Part shown: in pieces, positions 7,687 through 14,471 of the stretch
How positions within the stretch are numbered: the first letter of the stretch is position 1
Layout of the letters: every line of letters begins with the position of its first letter
Source: a virus
IMG/VR virus record: IMGVR_UViG_3300023184_000477
Location: 1 to 25,449 of that record
Reading direction: 5' to 3' (one strand)
Length of the DNA stretch: 25,449 nucleotides
Notes under the pieces: generated by a model
What the model saw: the letters and a program-made list of their open reading frames with translations, nothing else
What the model was told of the DNA's origin: nothing
Databases searched by the model: none
Made by a program: the position numbers and the translations under genes

Positions 7687-8349
7687 TTACCTCCTTGGTG
7701 CCCAGAACTCGCAGTGATCCCGTCCAGCACCGCACCAGCCGTTACACAATCCTGACGGTTTGGGTATCCACTTGTCCTTTACATACGCTTGCTCCAATCG
7801 CGCTACCTTGGTAAAAAAGTGCGACCAGATGCCCGGCAAATCGCTCCGCCGATACGTCTCTGTCGTCACCTTCCCATGCGCAAGCCACACATACACGGTC
7901 TTCACCGTTTGTACCTGTGGGTAGTGCTGCATGGTTGCCGCAGCAAACAGCTTCAACTGGTCGGAGTCCGGCCGTACTTTCCCGGTCTTCCAATCACCGA
8001 CCAATGCCTGATCTTCGTGTACCACGCCGATGTCAATGATGCCCCGGCACCAAGCATCTTCTTCCTGAAAACCGGTCGGGGTCAAGTCTTTTTTTAAGGC
8101 AAACTGCCACTCGACCAGCTTCTCCCCGGGCATCGACAGTATCTTGTCAGCGAAGGGTTTGTATGGGGCGTAGTTTCCTTCAAGGGGCGACGTGTCGTTT
8201 AAGTAGTCTTCAAGCGCCGTGTGCACCTCCTTGCCCCATATCGTGTGCACCGTATCTGTAAAGACGATGACCTTCTTGTTCTTGGTCAGGTCGTACTGCC
8301 GTGGGCAGGTTTCGAACTGGTTGAGGGAAGAGAAGGACCACGCTCTCAT
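7687..8349 (-). CDS. Cas4/RecB-like PD-(D/E)xK nuclease with Fe-S cysteines, 220 aa
   Basis: The protein opens with WSFSSLNQFETCPRQYDL (4-21), the typical RecB-family start with C15. Catalytic residues follow: H43 in GKEVHTALE, E80, D106 in GIIDIG, the D119-W-K121 motif in VGDWKTGK, and Q131 in QLKLF. C202, C206 and C213 near the C-terminus (LCNGWCGAGRDHC) complete a four-cysteine set with C15, as in Cas4 and AddB-type [4Fe-4S] nucleases. It is probably an exonuclease used in phage recombination or end processing. The frame is open to 8409, but ATG 8349 has GGAG seven bases upstream and overlaps the polymerase stop as ATGA. No CRISPR genes are nearby. Confidence 0.9.
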   Translation of the reverse strand: MRAWSFSSLNQFETCPRQYDLTKNKKVIVFTDTVHTIWGKEVHTALEDYLNDTSPLEGNYAPYKPFADKILSMPGEKLVEWQFALKKDLTPTGFQEEDAWCRGIIDIGVVHEDQALVGDWKTGKVRPDSDQLKLFAAATMQHYPQVQTVKTVYVWLAHGKVTTETYRRSDLPGIWSHFFTKVARLEQAYVKDKWIPKPSGLCNGWCGAGRDHCEFWAPRR

Positions 8350-10337
8350 TTTGTTTCTCCGTAAGTAGTACCGACGTCGCCCTCCGACCACACAACCAAC
8401 TCGGGCCACCAGTCGGGCGGCGTTCTCATTACGTCCTGCACGATGCGCAGGTGCTCCTCGGCGTAGTCTTCCGGCACCACGTAGATGAGTTCGTCGTGGA
8501 CGCAGTGCGCCGGATACCAGCCTGTGAGTCGTCTAACCCGCAGCGCATTCTGTATAAGGGTGTTGCGAGCAAGGTGCTGCACGATGTTCTCCGTGACCTT
8601 CCCGGCGTAAATCCGCGCCCGGTTCCTACCTTCGCCGTACCACCACTCCGACTTACCCTCGGCTACTTCCTGATGCAGCCCGGGGTACCGTATCAACCCT
8701 GTGGGGGTGTGTATCCCCTCGGCTGACGTGTAGCACAGGCCCTTCTTGTCTATGACCATGTGAGCCCCGGCGTGTACCGCCGCAAGCGCCGCGTGGCACT
8801 TCTTCCACCCTTGCACGATCTCAGGGTGCTTTCTACGCCACGCCTGTACTGCCTGCTCGGCCTCATCCTCGGTGTATATCAGCTTACCCCCGGATAGTAT
8901 CTTGGCGACTGACTTGAACGTCACGCCGCCAGCGCCGAATCCAAGTCCAAGTGCCTTGACCTTCTCGCCTTGGCGCTGCGTGCCGGTAACTGCCTCGGGG
9001 GCACACCCCCACTCCATGACTGCTGCAGCGCGGTACAAGTCCGCAGTCGGGTCTTTCTTCCACATCGCCGTCGAATAAGGGACGTTCCATAAAAAATGAT
9101 TTACCCGCATCTCGATACCGGACTGGTCGGCGACTACAACCATCTTGCCCTTGGGGGCCCGTAGCGACAGGCGTAGCGCGTTGGTCGGCTTGTGGATGAT
9201 CTGCTTCTTGTCGTCCCTCGGTATCCGGGGCAAGTTCTCTTGGTTCAACTTCATGCTGCCGCCGAAGCGGCCGGTGTGTGCGGCATAGTAGTTCTTGGCG
9301 ATGGGCATGTGCCCGCCAGTGGCTTCAGCCACGGCAAGGAACGATTCGATGCGCGACTCCAAGATGGTCGACTTGACGTCTAGGCGCAGCCGTGTGGCCG
9401 CTGCCACCAAAGGATTCTCATGCTCCTGCAAGTCAAGGTACGCTTGGTCGGTCTTGGCAAAGGCGTAGGTAGTCTTGCTTGGGTCGGCTGGGGAGGGCTT
9501 GAGTGGCACGTCTACTCCATGCACCTCAAGGAAGGCGGCAAACTTGGGTGCGGACGCCAGACCTTCACGGACATTCTCAGCGAGGGTGTCTACGACCCCG
9601 GTCATGGAATTTGCTACTTCAAGGGCTACGTCCTGCCCCACAAGGCCGTCGATCCCTGCTTCCTTGGTGAAACCCAACTCATGGGCTAGACGAAACAGGT
9701 CGAGGCGTTTACGGGCCTTCTCTTCGCCTAGGGTCTTGAGCAGCAGTTCCTTGTCGCATTCGAAGTTCGGCTCCACCAGCATACGGGTGGTCATGTCGAT
9801 GATTTTCATCTCGTCGTTCGACGTCTTCTTGCGAAGTATGCTAAATAAGTCTTTGCACTGCAGGGTGTCGTTGGTGTTGTAGAGCTTCATTTCGTGCAAC
9901 TCATGCGGCGTAAATTCGTGGAGGTGCTTTCCCTTGGTTTGGACCAAAACCGCCCCATCCTTTACCCCAAGGTTGTAGTGCTTGACCAGCGCCCCAAGGG
10001 AACCTCCGACGGTCTGCGCGTGGTGTGGTCTAGCCATAGATAGGGTGCATCCCCACATGGCGGGCCACACACCACAGCGCCAAGCCAGAAGCATGGCGTC
10101 GAATCCGGACATGTTGTGTGCCACAGCAAGCTTGTCGGACCAGTCTATTGCTTGAAGCGCGGCCTTGACGGATGCTTCCCCGAACACATGAACCGCCGCT
10201 TTGCCCGGCTCTACGATGGCCACCGAGATAAGTTCGGTGTCAGGGTGCATGACATAGGCAATGGGGTTCATCTTGGTCAGTGAGTGAGTCACCGACCAAA
10301 AAGTTTCAAAGTCAATAAAGACCGGAATAAGCTTCAC
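8346..10337 (-). CDS. Family A DNA polymerase with 3'-5' exonuclease domain, 663 aa
   Basis: The exonuclease domain has motif I IDFET (D9/E11), motif II HNMSGFD (N75, D80) and motif III YNTND (Y153, D157), all intact, so proofreading is expected. The polymerase domain has HTGRFGG (354-360), NLPRIPR (368-374), motif A VVADQSGIEMR (401-411, D404), O-helix motif B from R455 through K459 to F467-G468, and motif C VHDEL (613-617, D615). The O-helix ending 'LGLGFGAGG' is the phage/prophage form, with Leu where E. coli Pol I has Phe762. There is no 5' nuclease domain, as usual for replicative phage enzymes of this size. It begins with GTG (GTGA overlap with the upstream stop). It is the likely replicative polymerase. 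Confidence 0.96.
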   Translation of the reverse strand: MKLIPVFIDFETFWSVTHSLTKMNPIAYVMHPDTELISVAIVEPGKAAVHVFGEASVKAALQAIDWSDKLAVAHNMSGFDAMLLAWRCGVWPAMWGCTLSMARPHHAQTVGGSLGALVKHYNLGVKDGAVLVQTKGKHLHEFTPHELHEMKLYNTNDTLQCKDLFSILRKKTSNDEMKIIDMTTRMLVEPNFECDKELLLKTLGEEKARKRLDLFRLAHELGFTKEAGIDGLVGQDVALEVANSMTGVVDTLAENVREGLASAPKFAAFLEVHGVDVPLKPSPADPSKTTYAFAKTDQAYLDLQEHENPLVAAATRLRLDVKSTILESRIESFLAVAEATGGHMPIAKNYYAAHTGRFGGSMKLNQENLPRIPRDDKKQIIHKPTNALRLSLRAPKGKMVVVADQSGIEMRVNHFLWNVPYSTAMWKKDPTADLYRAAAVMEWGCAPEAVTGTQRQGEKVKALGLGFGAGGVTFKSVAKILSGGKLIYTEDEAEQAVQAWRRKHPEIVQGWKKCHAALAAVHAGAHMVIDKKGLCYTSAEGIHTPTGLIRYPGLHQEVAEGKSEWWYGEGRNRARIYAGKVTENIVQHLARNTLIQNALRVRRLTGWYPAHCVHDELIYVVPEDYAEEHLRIVQDVMRTPPDWWPELVVWSEGDVGTTYGETK

Positions 10338-10528
10338 GGCGTCTCATCCGACTCAAGGAAGTGCTTGACCAGCTGCGAGGTAACGAACTCACCAATGGCA
10401 GGGATGCTGTCGCAATGGCTCTCCGTGCTTTTTAACGTGGTCAACTGATTAGTAGTTACGATGTACCCGTTGGAGATCTTACGTACGTGGAACGAAGCGT
10501 TCCCAAACTGCTCCATGGCTTTGCTCAT
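10334..10528 (-). CDS. Hypothetical protein, 64 aa, upstream of polymerase
   Basis: It starts at ATG 10528, one base after the stop of the zinc-finger gene, and ends in a GTGA overlap with the polymerase. The ribosome site is weak (GGGAAA), so coupling to the upstream gene is likely. The sequence FHVRKISNGYIVTTN suggests a small beta sheet, followed by a helical C-terminus VTSQLVKHFLESDE. The frame is open further upstream to a GTG at 10603, but that would run through the zinc-finger gene, so the short form is preferred. No family recognised; similar small beta-rich proteins are common near phage replication genes. Confidence 0.72.
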   Translation of the reverse strand: MSKAMEQFGNASFHVRKISNGYIVTTNQLTTLKSTESHCDSIPAIGEFVTSQLVKHFLESDETP

Positions 10529-10529
10529 G

Positions 10530-10691
10530 TCATTTCCCGCTGATCCAGCTGGGTTTGTTTTTGTTGAGGCACCCTTGGCAGCGCCACGATTTGATGCGCC
10601 CACCTCGGCCTTTGGCTACCAGCTTCACGCCTTCGTTAAGCTGACACGACCCGCACAGTCCCGGCTTGCGTTCTTTCAATTCTTTAATCAT
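10530..10691 (-). CDS. Small zinc-ribbon-like protein, 53 aa
   Basis: Two CxxC pairs, CGSC (about 13-16) and CQGC (about 41-44), are separated by a basic linker KGRGGRIKSW and followed by NKNKPSWISGK. This is a classic four-cysteine zinc ribbon for nucleic acid or protein binding. AGGAG lies seven bases before the ATG at 10691. Two nearer upstream codons in the same frame are too close to that site. The start overlaps the previous stop by one base (TGATG). It sits two genes before the polymerase and may be a replication or transcription accessory. Too short for many annotation cut-offs. Confidence 0.75.
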   Translation of the reverse strand: MIKELKERKPGLCGSCQLNEGVKLVAKGRGGRIKSWRCQGCLNKNKPSWISGK

Positions 10692-10831
10692 CACCATGCT
10701 CCTGTAAGTATTCCTACCATCACGACTACTCCCGCTCCTGCCAGAATCCCTTGCACCCACATCCACGTTTTCCATAGGAGGAAATCCTTATCCGTGTAAA
10801 CGCGGCACTCGCCCTGCACTACCTTCTTCAT
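10691..10831 (-). CDS. Small membrane protein, 46 aa
   Basis: This reading frame is below usual length limits but well placed. The start ATG at 10831 overlaps the previous stop (ATGA), and its TGA overlaps the next start (TGATG). The N-terminus is hydrophilic (MKKVVQGECRVYTDKDF). From about residue 18 to the end it is hydrophobic and glycine rich (WVQGILAGAGVVVMVGIL), consistent with one membrane span with the tail short and buried. The role is unknown; small phage membrane peptides may affect host membrane proteins or superinfection. Confidence 0.68.
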   Translation of the reverse strand: MKKVVQGECRVYTDKDFLLWKTWMWVQGILAGAGVVVMVGILTGAW

Positions 10832-11013
10832 AGTTTCCTCACCCTTGGTAACCCGCGCTCGTCAATCAGCTTGGTGTTGATGCCCAGTTCGATCAGCTTG
10901 ACGTACTTCTTGTCTGCTGGAATCAGCGTAGGCGGGTGGAACCATGACGGCATTGCCTCCATGCCTAGCTGCAATGGTGTCGGAGGTTTACTTAGTACTT
11001 TCTTTTTTGTCAT
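10828..11013 (-). CDS. Hypothetical protein, 61 aa
   Basis: ATG 11013 follows directly on the stop of the 182-aa gene (TAAATG), with AAGGAAC as ribosome site inside that gene's end. The protein is basic and proline rich (KPPTPLQLG, then MPSWFHPPTLIP), ending LPRVRKL, without cysteines or membrane segment. Its stop overlaps the start of the small membrane protein gene. I do not recognise a family. The 'PADKKYVKLIELGINTKLI' part could form a short helix used for binding another protein. Confidence 0.7.
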   Translation of the reverse strand: MTKKKVLSKPPTPLQLGMEAMPSWFHPPTLIPADKKYVKLIELGINTKLIDERGLPRVRKL

Positions 11014-11562
11014 TTAAGTTCCTTCGACCGAATAGCTGCGGGTGGGAGTCTGCCACTCTTTGTTTGGCGCTGGCGTGATCCACGACAGGTCGTGCCAAAC
11101 CAGCCGATTGTTGGGGTAGGCAATCCACGGCCCTGACTCTAGCGCGATCACATGGTGGTTCTTGTGCTGATCTGGCACCTCGCTCCAGCCGCCATTCATC
11201 CAATCCACCGTGAACAAGTAGTTGCCTTTGCGAATCTGCCCGTCCCGGCCCAACGCGGTAACCGCATGGTTTTTGAGGAACGGCAACGCAACCACGGTGA
11301 ACTCGTATCCGTAACTGTCCCACCAGCAGGATTGCTCTACCGGCAGCGGGTCGCAGGGCTTGCTGCATATCATGTGGATCGGTACTCGCGCCCATTGTGC
11401 GCCAGAATCCAGCATGACTTGGAACATCGGTACACGGGCTGGCTCGGCTCGAAAGGCAAAGGCCACCGCTGGCGTAAATTCCCCGTGGCCTCGCTTTTCG
11501 TCAAACAGAAATTCGTTACGGACAAAACAGGGAGTGTAAGGTGTGTCGCCTAGCAGAATCAT
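11014..11562 (-). CDS. Hypothetical protein, 182 aa
   Basis: This is a soluble-looking protein rich in aromatic residues and proline, opening MILLGDTPYTPCFVRNEFLF and holding several Trp residues (CWWDSYGYEF, WMNGGW, NRLVWHDLSWI). The predicted character is all-beta. Four cysteines occur in the first half but not in CxxC pairs. AAAGGA lies ahead of ATG 11562. I do not know a named family; the length and position suggest a phage accessory protein co-expressed with the small genes around it. A role against the host or in modifying metabolism is possible but nothing in the sequence shows it. Confidence 0.8.
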   Translation of the reverse strand: MILLGDTPYTPCFVRNEFLFDEKRGHGEFTPAVAFAFRAEPARVPMFQVMLDSGAQWARVPIHMICSKPCDPLPVEQSCWWDSYGYEFTVVALPFLKNHAVTALGRDGQIRKGNYLFTVDWMNGGWSEVPDQHKNHHVIALESGPWIAYPNNRLVWHDLSWITPAPNKEWQTPTRSYSVEGT

Positions 11563-11571
11563 GGAAGTCCT

Positions 11572-11655
11572 TTATGTACATAGAGCAAGGTAAACTCCTG
11601 CGACCAAGCACAGGGCAAACATCAGCCACAAAGCCCACTCAGGCCACGGACTCAT
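11572..11655 (-). CDS. Tiny membrane peptide, 27 aa
   Basis: A GAGGGGG site lies just ahead of ATG 11655, and the frame encodes MSPWPEWALWLMFALCLVAG followed by seven more residues. Almost the whole chain after residue 6 is hydrophobic, which fits a single membrane span. It begins as ATGA on the previous possible micro-ORF and ends nine bases before the next gene. Peptides of this size are hard to prove; position, ribosome site and hydrophobic profile favour it. Confidence 0.5.
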   Translation of the reverse strand: MSPWPEWALWLMFALCLVAGVYLALCT

Positions 11656-11702
11656 TTGTCCCCCTCACGTATGGGGGCGTTCTCGTTCAGGGTCGCGGCC
11701 AT
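11652..11702 (-). CDS. Possible micro-ORF, 16 aa
   Basis: One base after the stop of the 89-aa gene an ATG opens 16 codons (MAATLNENAPIREGDK) that end in an ATGA overlap with the membrane peptide gene. It may only serve to carry ribosomes across the gap, since its 3' end contains the ribosome site of the next gene. No family, no proof of expression. Confidence 0.3.
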   Translation of the reverse strand: MAATLNENAPIREGDK

Positions 11703-11703
11703 G

Positions 11704-11973
11704 TCAGTACAGATTCTCACTGAACAGCCGCCCTTCATCGCCACCCCAGCGCCGAAGGATTTGTCCAGCGGTTAGCGCGACCATCCACGCTTCCTCACGG
11801 GTCAGGAATACCCCCTTCTGGTCAACAAAACCCTGCTCCCATCCGTCTTTGCTGGTGCCACGGCAGATCGAATCCCAGTGGCGTGGGCCGCAGATGATCG
11901 TGTCTCGACGGCGTAACGCCGCACACACCACTCGGCGCGGCACATCGATCTTATCCAGAGTAGTGCCGCTCAT
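11704..11973 (-). CDS. Conserved phage hypothetical protein, 89 aa
   Basis: ATG 11973 is used because it overlaps the previous stop as ATGA and has GGCGGAA ahead; the frame itself is open to 12000. The core 'CAALRRRDTIICGPRHWDSICR' (split around two cysteines) and 'EQGFVDQKGVFLTREEAWMVA' followed by AGQI is a pattern that I remember from many phage genomes, where small proteins of this kind sit among accessory genes without a known role. The RHWD and TREEAW segments are the most conserved in that memory. Cytosolic, no membrane segment. Function unknown. Confidence 0.8.
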   Translation of the reverse strand: MSGTTLDKIDVPRRVVCAALRRRDTIICGPRHWDSICRGTSKDGWEQGFVDQKGVFLTREEAWMVALTAGQILRRWGGDEGRLFSENLY

Positions 11974-12098
11974 AGTTCCGCCTTTCCGGTAAGCACCCAC
12001 TTGAACGGGAACGCAAGAAGGCGCAGCAACCTGCCGAGTATTGAACTCCCGCCTCTCACGTCGAATGTTATCGTCGATTCTGTGTACTCAACCTTCAT
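11970..12098 (-). CDS. Small hypothetical protein, 42 aa
   Basis: CAGGAG lies nine bases before ATG 12098, and the stop overlaps the next start (ATGA). The N-terminal half is polar (MKVEYTESTITFDVRGG) and may form a beta hairpin. The second half is hydrophobic and basic (ILGRLLRLLAFPFKWVL), an amphipathic or membrane-associated helix. It is below common length limits and easily missed. The role is unknown. Confidence 0.68.
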   Translation of the reverse strand: MKVEYTESTITFDVRGGSSILGRLLRLLAFPFKWVLTGKAEL

Positions 12099-12502
12099 TT
12101 TGGTTGCTCCTGTGTGGTGTGGTGCGGATTGGGCTGTTGTGCGTCAGGGCGGCTACAGGCTCCGCAGGTGCAGACGTACCGCCCCTCGTTGAGGGATGCC
12201 GTCCGGTCATAGCCGTGATCGCTCTGTGCTGCGCGATCAAATATCTCCGCCCCCGGCAACTGCTGCGCCCAGTCAGGACGATCTGTTGCTGCCGTTGCGG
12301 ATCGCGGCGCGTCCATAGCTTCAGCGACTTGCCTCCATGCCTCCTGCAACTGCGTTTCCGCCGCCGCAAGGTGGCCCTTGTAAGCAATCAACTCGCGCTC
12401 TAGCTGACGGGCGAAGGGCGCTCCAACCCATTCGCCGTTAATCGGCACCGTCACTTTGCCCAAGTCCACGGCGGCAGCATCCGTCCTCGGTGTGTTGCTC
12501 AT
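12095..12502 (-). CDS. Phage hypothetical protein with central coiled coil, 135 aa
   Basis: The opening MSNTPRTDAAA with 'FARQLERELIA' after about 30 residues is a common start in phage accessory proteins. A helical, probably coiled-coil region spans about 30-70, and the C-terminal part is low complexity with a CTCGAC cysteine group near residue 108 and a Gln/Pro/His-rich tail. ATG 12502 overlaps the preceding stop and has GAGGG ahead. The role is unknown; possibly oligomeric. The cysteine group has only three residues and may bind a metal between subunits. Confidence 0.78.
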   Translation of the reverse strand: MSNTPRTDAAAVDLGKVTVPINGEWVGAPFARQLERELIAYKGHLAAAETQLQEAWRQVAEAMDAPRSATAATDRPDWAQQLPGAEIFDRAAQSDHGYDRTASLNEGRYVCTCGACSRPDAQQPNPHHTTQEQPK

Positions 12503-12795
12503 TTGCTTTCCCTCCACGCTTGTGCCCATTCCGAGACTCCTGCGGTCATTTCGCTAATGACTTTTCGCGCCGCGATCAGTTCCTCCAGCAACGCGTCCCT
12601 CTCATGCTCGGCCCTCTGTGTGCGTCCCTGAAATTGCGGAAGGATGCGCTGTTTGAGATCCGCCAGTTCTTCCACGGCAGAACAACTGCCGGGTGTCGGG
12701 CAACCGCGAGGCTCAACCGTTGCCCTGTGCTTGGCAATCAACTCTCGGTTCTCCTCTCGCCGCGTTAACCGCGCTCCTTCGTCTTCGTTATCCAC
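12499..12795 (-). CDS. Hypothetical coiled-coil protein, 98 aa
   Basis: The start is GTG 12795 with AAGGAG seven bases ahead, inside the end of the previous gene. The protein is strongly charged: residues about 42-90 (ELADLKQRIL, then EHERDALLEELIAARKVI) look like an extended coiled coil. Two cysteines (CPTPGSC) lie before it. The ribosome site is part of a 21-bp sequence also found at the previous gene junction. No named family. It may pair with the 135-aa protein, which also has a coiled coil, but this is conjecture. Confidence 0.72.
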   Translation of the reverse strand: MDNEDEGARLTRREENRELIAKHRATVEPRGCPTPGSCSAVEELADLKQRILPQFQGRTQRAEHERDALLEELIAARKVISEMTAGVSEWAQAWRESK

Positions 12796-13006
12796 CGTTC
12801 TTCTCCTTTATCAAAGCGTGTAAACGGTCTTCAATGTTCGGGCCCACTGTGCTGCGTCCCCACATATCGTTACGCCTGACATCTATGGTCAAGTCACCGT
12901 TGATGCTGTGCTTGAGCAGTCGTCCTATCTCAGCGCACGATGCTGTGAATTGTTTTGGTGCCTCGTCTGGTGGGCAGACTGTGAATGTGTAGGGTAATTT
13001 AGCCAC
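12788..13006 (-). CDS. Hypothetical protein, 72 aa
   Basis: I choose GTG 13006, with AAGGAG seven bases ahead, over the TTG at 13027 because the latter has no site and lies deeper in the previous gene. The protein is a small mixed alpha/beta chain: AKLPYTFTVCPPDE, then a helix around EIGRLLKHSI, a strand LTIDVRRND and a C-terminal helix IEDRLHALIKEKNGG. It shares the KEKNGG ending with its upstream neighbour because both ends are encoded by the same repeated junction DNA. No family recognised. Confidence 0.7.
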   Translation of the reverse strand: MAKLPYTFTVCPPDEAPKQFTASCAEIGRLLKHSINGDLTIDVRRNDMWGRSTVGPNIEDRLHALIKEKNGG

Positions 13007-13226
13007 CGTTCTTCTCCTTATCGTCAATCTTCACAGACTCAAGAAACTCCGCCAGCAGGTAAACGCAGGGCAATATCAGGTCACGGCAGATCGCATCGTG
13101 TACATCAGACTCCGTTTTGCCTACGATCTGCGCGTAGATTTTCAACGCACCGAGTCGTTCACTCACCAGCATATCAAGGTGGTCGAAGTCGAGACGTTTT
13201 ACTTTTGCAATGTTTTCGTATTTCAC
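12999..13226 (-). CDS. Hypothetical helical protein, 75 aa
   Basis: It starts with GTG 13226 (GTGA overlap) after an AAGGGGG site. The protein is mostly helical (FDHLDMLVSERLGALKIYAQ, then DLILPCVYLLAEFLESV) and acidic, ending KEKNGG. No membrane segment is convincing, though the PCVYLLAEFL part is hydrophobic. It is part of a string of five genes with overlapping junctions between 13680 and 12499. No family recognised. Confidence 0.7.
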   Translation of the reverse strand: MKYENIAKVKRLDFDHLDMLVSERLGALKIYAQIVGKTESDVHDAICRDLILPCVYLLAEFLESVKIDDKEKNGG

Positions 13227-13528
13227 AAGTCCCCCTTACGCTTTCTGTACTTCTGCGCGTACCCGTCATTTCCAAGCCACCGATCAAGCTGCGCCCTCCA
13301 ATCCCTGACCTGATCTTCACAAACCAAAATAAGATAAGGAGTCCCGCGCTTAGTTGCTACCCGTTCCATTTCTTCGTATGCAGCATCAAACCCCTGCCAT
13401 TTGCCCAACTGATGCAGCGTGAAGACTTCGTCAAGGTAGTACCAATTCTCAAGCGGGGATGCTGGCGTGGGCTTGACGCGAGGCCAGTCTGCGAGGGCTT
13501 TGTCTATCTCTGCCGTTGATATTTTCAT
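13223..13528 (-). CDS. Hypothetical protein, 101 aa
   Basis: ATG 13528 overlaps the previous stop (ATGA) with GAGGG ahead, so I prefer it to earlier in-frame starts. The chain is acidic and helical with several tryptophans (IDKALADWPRV, ENWYYLDEVFTLHQLG, EDQVRDWRAQLDRWLG). A 'VATKRGTPYLILVCEDQ' strand-like segment lies in the middle. No motif I can assign. It is well supported as coding by coupling on both sides. Confidence 0.75.
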   Translation of the reverse strand: MKISTAEIDKALADWPRVKPTPASPLENWYYLDEVFTLHQLGKWQGFDAAYEEMERVATKRGTPYLILVCEDQVRDWRAQLDRWLGNDGYAQKYRKRKGDL

Positions 13529-13680
13529 TTCTTCACCCTCCTGACCTTCAATACCTTCGGTGTCCACTTGAACACGTCCGGTAAGGCTTCCTTAAGTTTC
13601 GGCACTCGGTTCTGTGGGTGCAGCACCCACCGGGTGTCGAGCCACTTGATGGCTTCGGATAACTTCTCGGCTTGTGTCAT
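13525..13680 (-). CDS. Small hypothetical protein, 51 aa
   Basis: AAGGAG lies eight bases before ATG 13680, the best ribosome site in this stretch. The chain is basic (pI clearly high, ending KVLKVRRVKK) with a helix EKLSEAIKWLDTRWVL. The start overlaps the membrane protein stop and the end overlaps the next start. It could bind nucleic acid; no family recognised. Confidence 0.7.
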   Translation of the reverse strand: MTQAEKLSEAIKWLDTRWVLHPQNRVPKLKEALPDVFKWTPKVLKVRRVKK

Positions 13681-13838
13681 TTTATTTTCTCCTTTGTTAC
13701 TCGGTAGCAACCGTCAATAAATACCACGCCCCCCTTGTCTTCACAGGCAGACCGCTCTACGACAGCGATATACACAAAGTAAGCACACAGTGCCGCCCAA
13801 AGCAGAAGAACAATCGTAAGTGCAATATGCACCTTCAT
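13677..13838 (-). CDS. Small membrane protein, 53 aa
   Basis: ATG 13838 follows GGAGG. Residues 4-28 (IALTIVLLLWAALCAYFVYI) form one membrane span or an uncleaved signal anchor, followed by an outside-facing polar tail with two cysteines (SACEDKGG, then DGCYRV) that could form a disulfide in the periplasm. This layout suggests an inner-membrane peptide with a short periplasmic domain, as in some phage exclusion or lysis-control proteins. ATGA overlaps on both sides support it. Confidence 0.72.
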   Translation of the reverse strand: MKVHIALTIVLLLWAALCAYFVYIAVVERSACEDKGGVVFIDGCYRVTKEKIK

Positions 13839-13972
13839 TTCGCCTCCAATATTTTCTCATCCAGCGCCTTCAACAGCCCCGCCATGATTTCCCTTGCCTC
13901 TTGTGTGCTAAACGTCTGATGCGTCTTTGCCACGATGCTCTCGGCCCTGCGAATTGCTTCGGCGGGAGTCAT
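13835..13972 (-). CDS. Small helical protein, 45 aa
   Basis: ATG 13972 overlaps the previous stop (ATGA) and its stop overlaps the next start. The chain MTPAEAIRRAESIVAKTHQT plus FSTQEAREIMAGLLKALDEKI is almost entirely helical and may be a two-helix bundle. The ribosome site is weak, so coupling is likely. Too short for usual cut-offs. No family recognised. Confidence 0.62.
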   Translation of the reverse strand: MTPAEAIRRAESIVAKTHQTFSTQEAREIMAGLLKALDEKILEAK

Positions 13973-14160
13973 TTCTGTGCCCTCGTATAGATAATGGCTT
14001 CGATCATCTGCAACCTACAAGCCGTGTTGATAAGGAACTCTTCAATCGCAGCCCCTTTGCACTCCACACAGTAAGCATCGTCCGCAATGTCATCCACAAG
14101 CCGAACGACCTTGTCCACGGTGCTTTGTGTCATCTTGGTCTTCAGGGTTCTTGGTTTCAT
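13969..14160 (-). CDS. Hypothetical protein, 63 aa
   Basis: ATG 14160 overlaps the stop of the NinX-like gene and has GAGGAA ahead. A basic N-terminus (MKPRTLKTKM) is followed by helical segments and an AYCVECKGAAIEEF stretch with a single CxxC pair plus a later Cys, possibly a metal site in a dimer. No family recognised. An in-frame ATG nine codons in is an alternative start with no clear ribosome site. Confidence 0.68.
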   Translation of the reverse strand: MKPRTLKTKMTQSTVDKVVRLVDDIADDAYCVECKGAAIEEFLINTACRLQMIEAIIYTRAQK

Positions 14161-14471
14161 TTCAGTTCCTCCGGTATTTCAATCTCGTCGCCCAGCTTTG
14201 AGGCAACGTAGCAGCGCATGGCTGCGACTAAAGGTGTGGGGCCGTGTTGTTCAAAGGGGATACCCTTTGGCTTGTTGGCAACCCACGCTAGGGTTGGCGT
14301 GTACCCACGCCACAATCCGATCCCTTCCCGCTCAATGATCGGGCCACCTTGCGACCAATCCGTGGACGGCCACCAAGAATGATATTGCCCATCCTCGTTT
14401 TTATGTACAGTCCCCAACGCTTCCGCCACCGCCCAATCAAGGGCGCGGTCTGTCAGTTCACTCGTTTTCAT
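14157..14471 (-). CDS. NinX/DUF2591-like phage protein, 104 aa
   Basis: The family pattern is clear: an N-terminal MKTSELTDRALDWAVA segment, 'STDWSQGGPIIEREGI' in the middle, and a C-terminal 'GPTPLVAAMRCYVASKLGDE'. These are the landmarks of the DUF2591 group that includes lambdoid NinX, usually 100-130 residues long. The role is not known; members sit among early phage genes. The start is ATG 14471, overlapping the previous stop (ATGA). It looks complete. The assignment is based on remembered family landmarks. Confidence 0.85.
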   Translation of the reverse strand: MKTSELTDRALDWAVAEALGTVHKNEDGQYHSWWPSTDWSQGGPIIEREGIGLWRGYTPTLAWVANKPKGIPFEQHGPTPLVAAMRCYVASKLGDEIEIPEELK

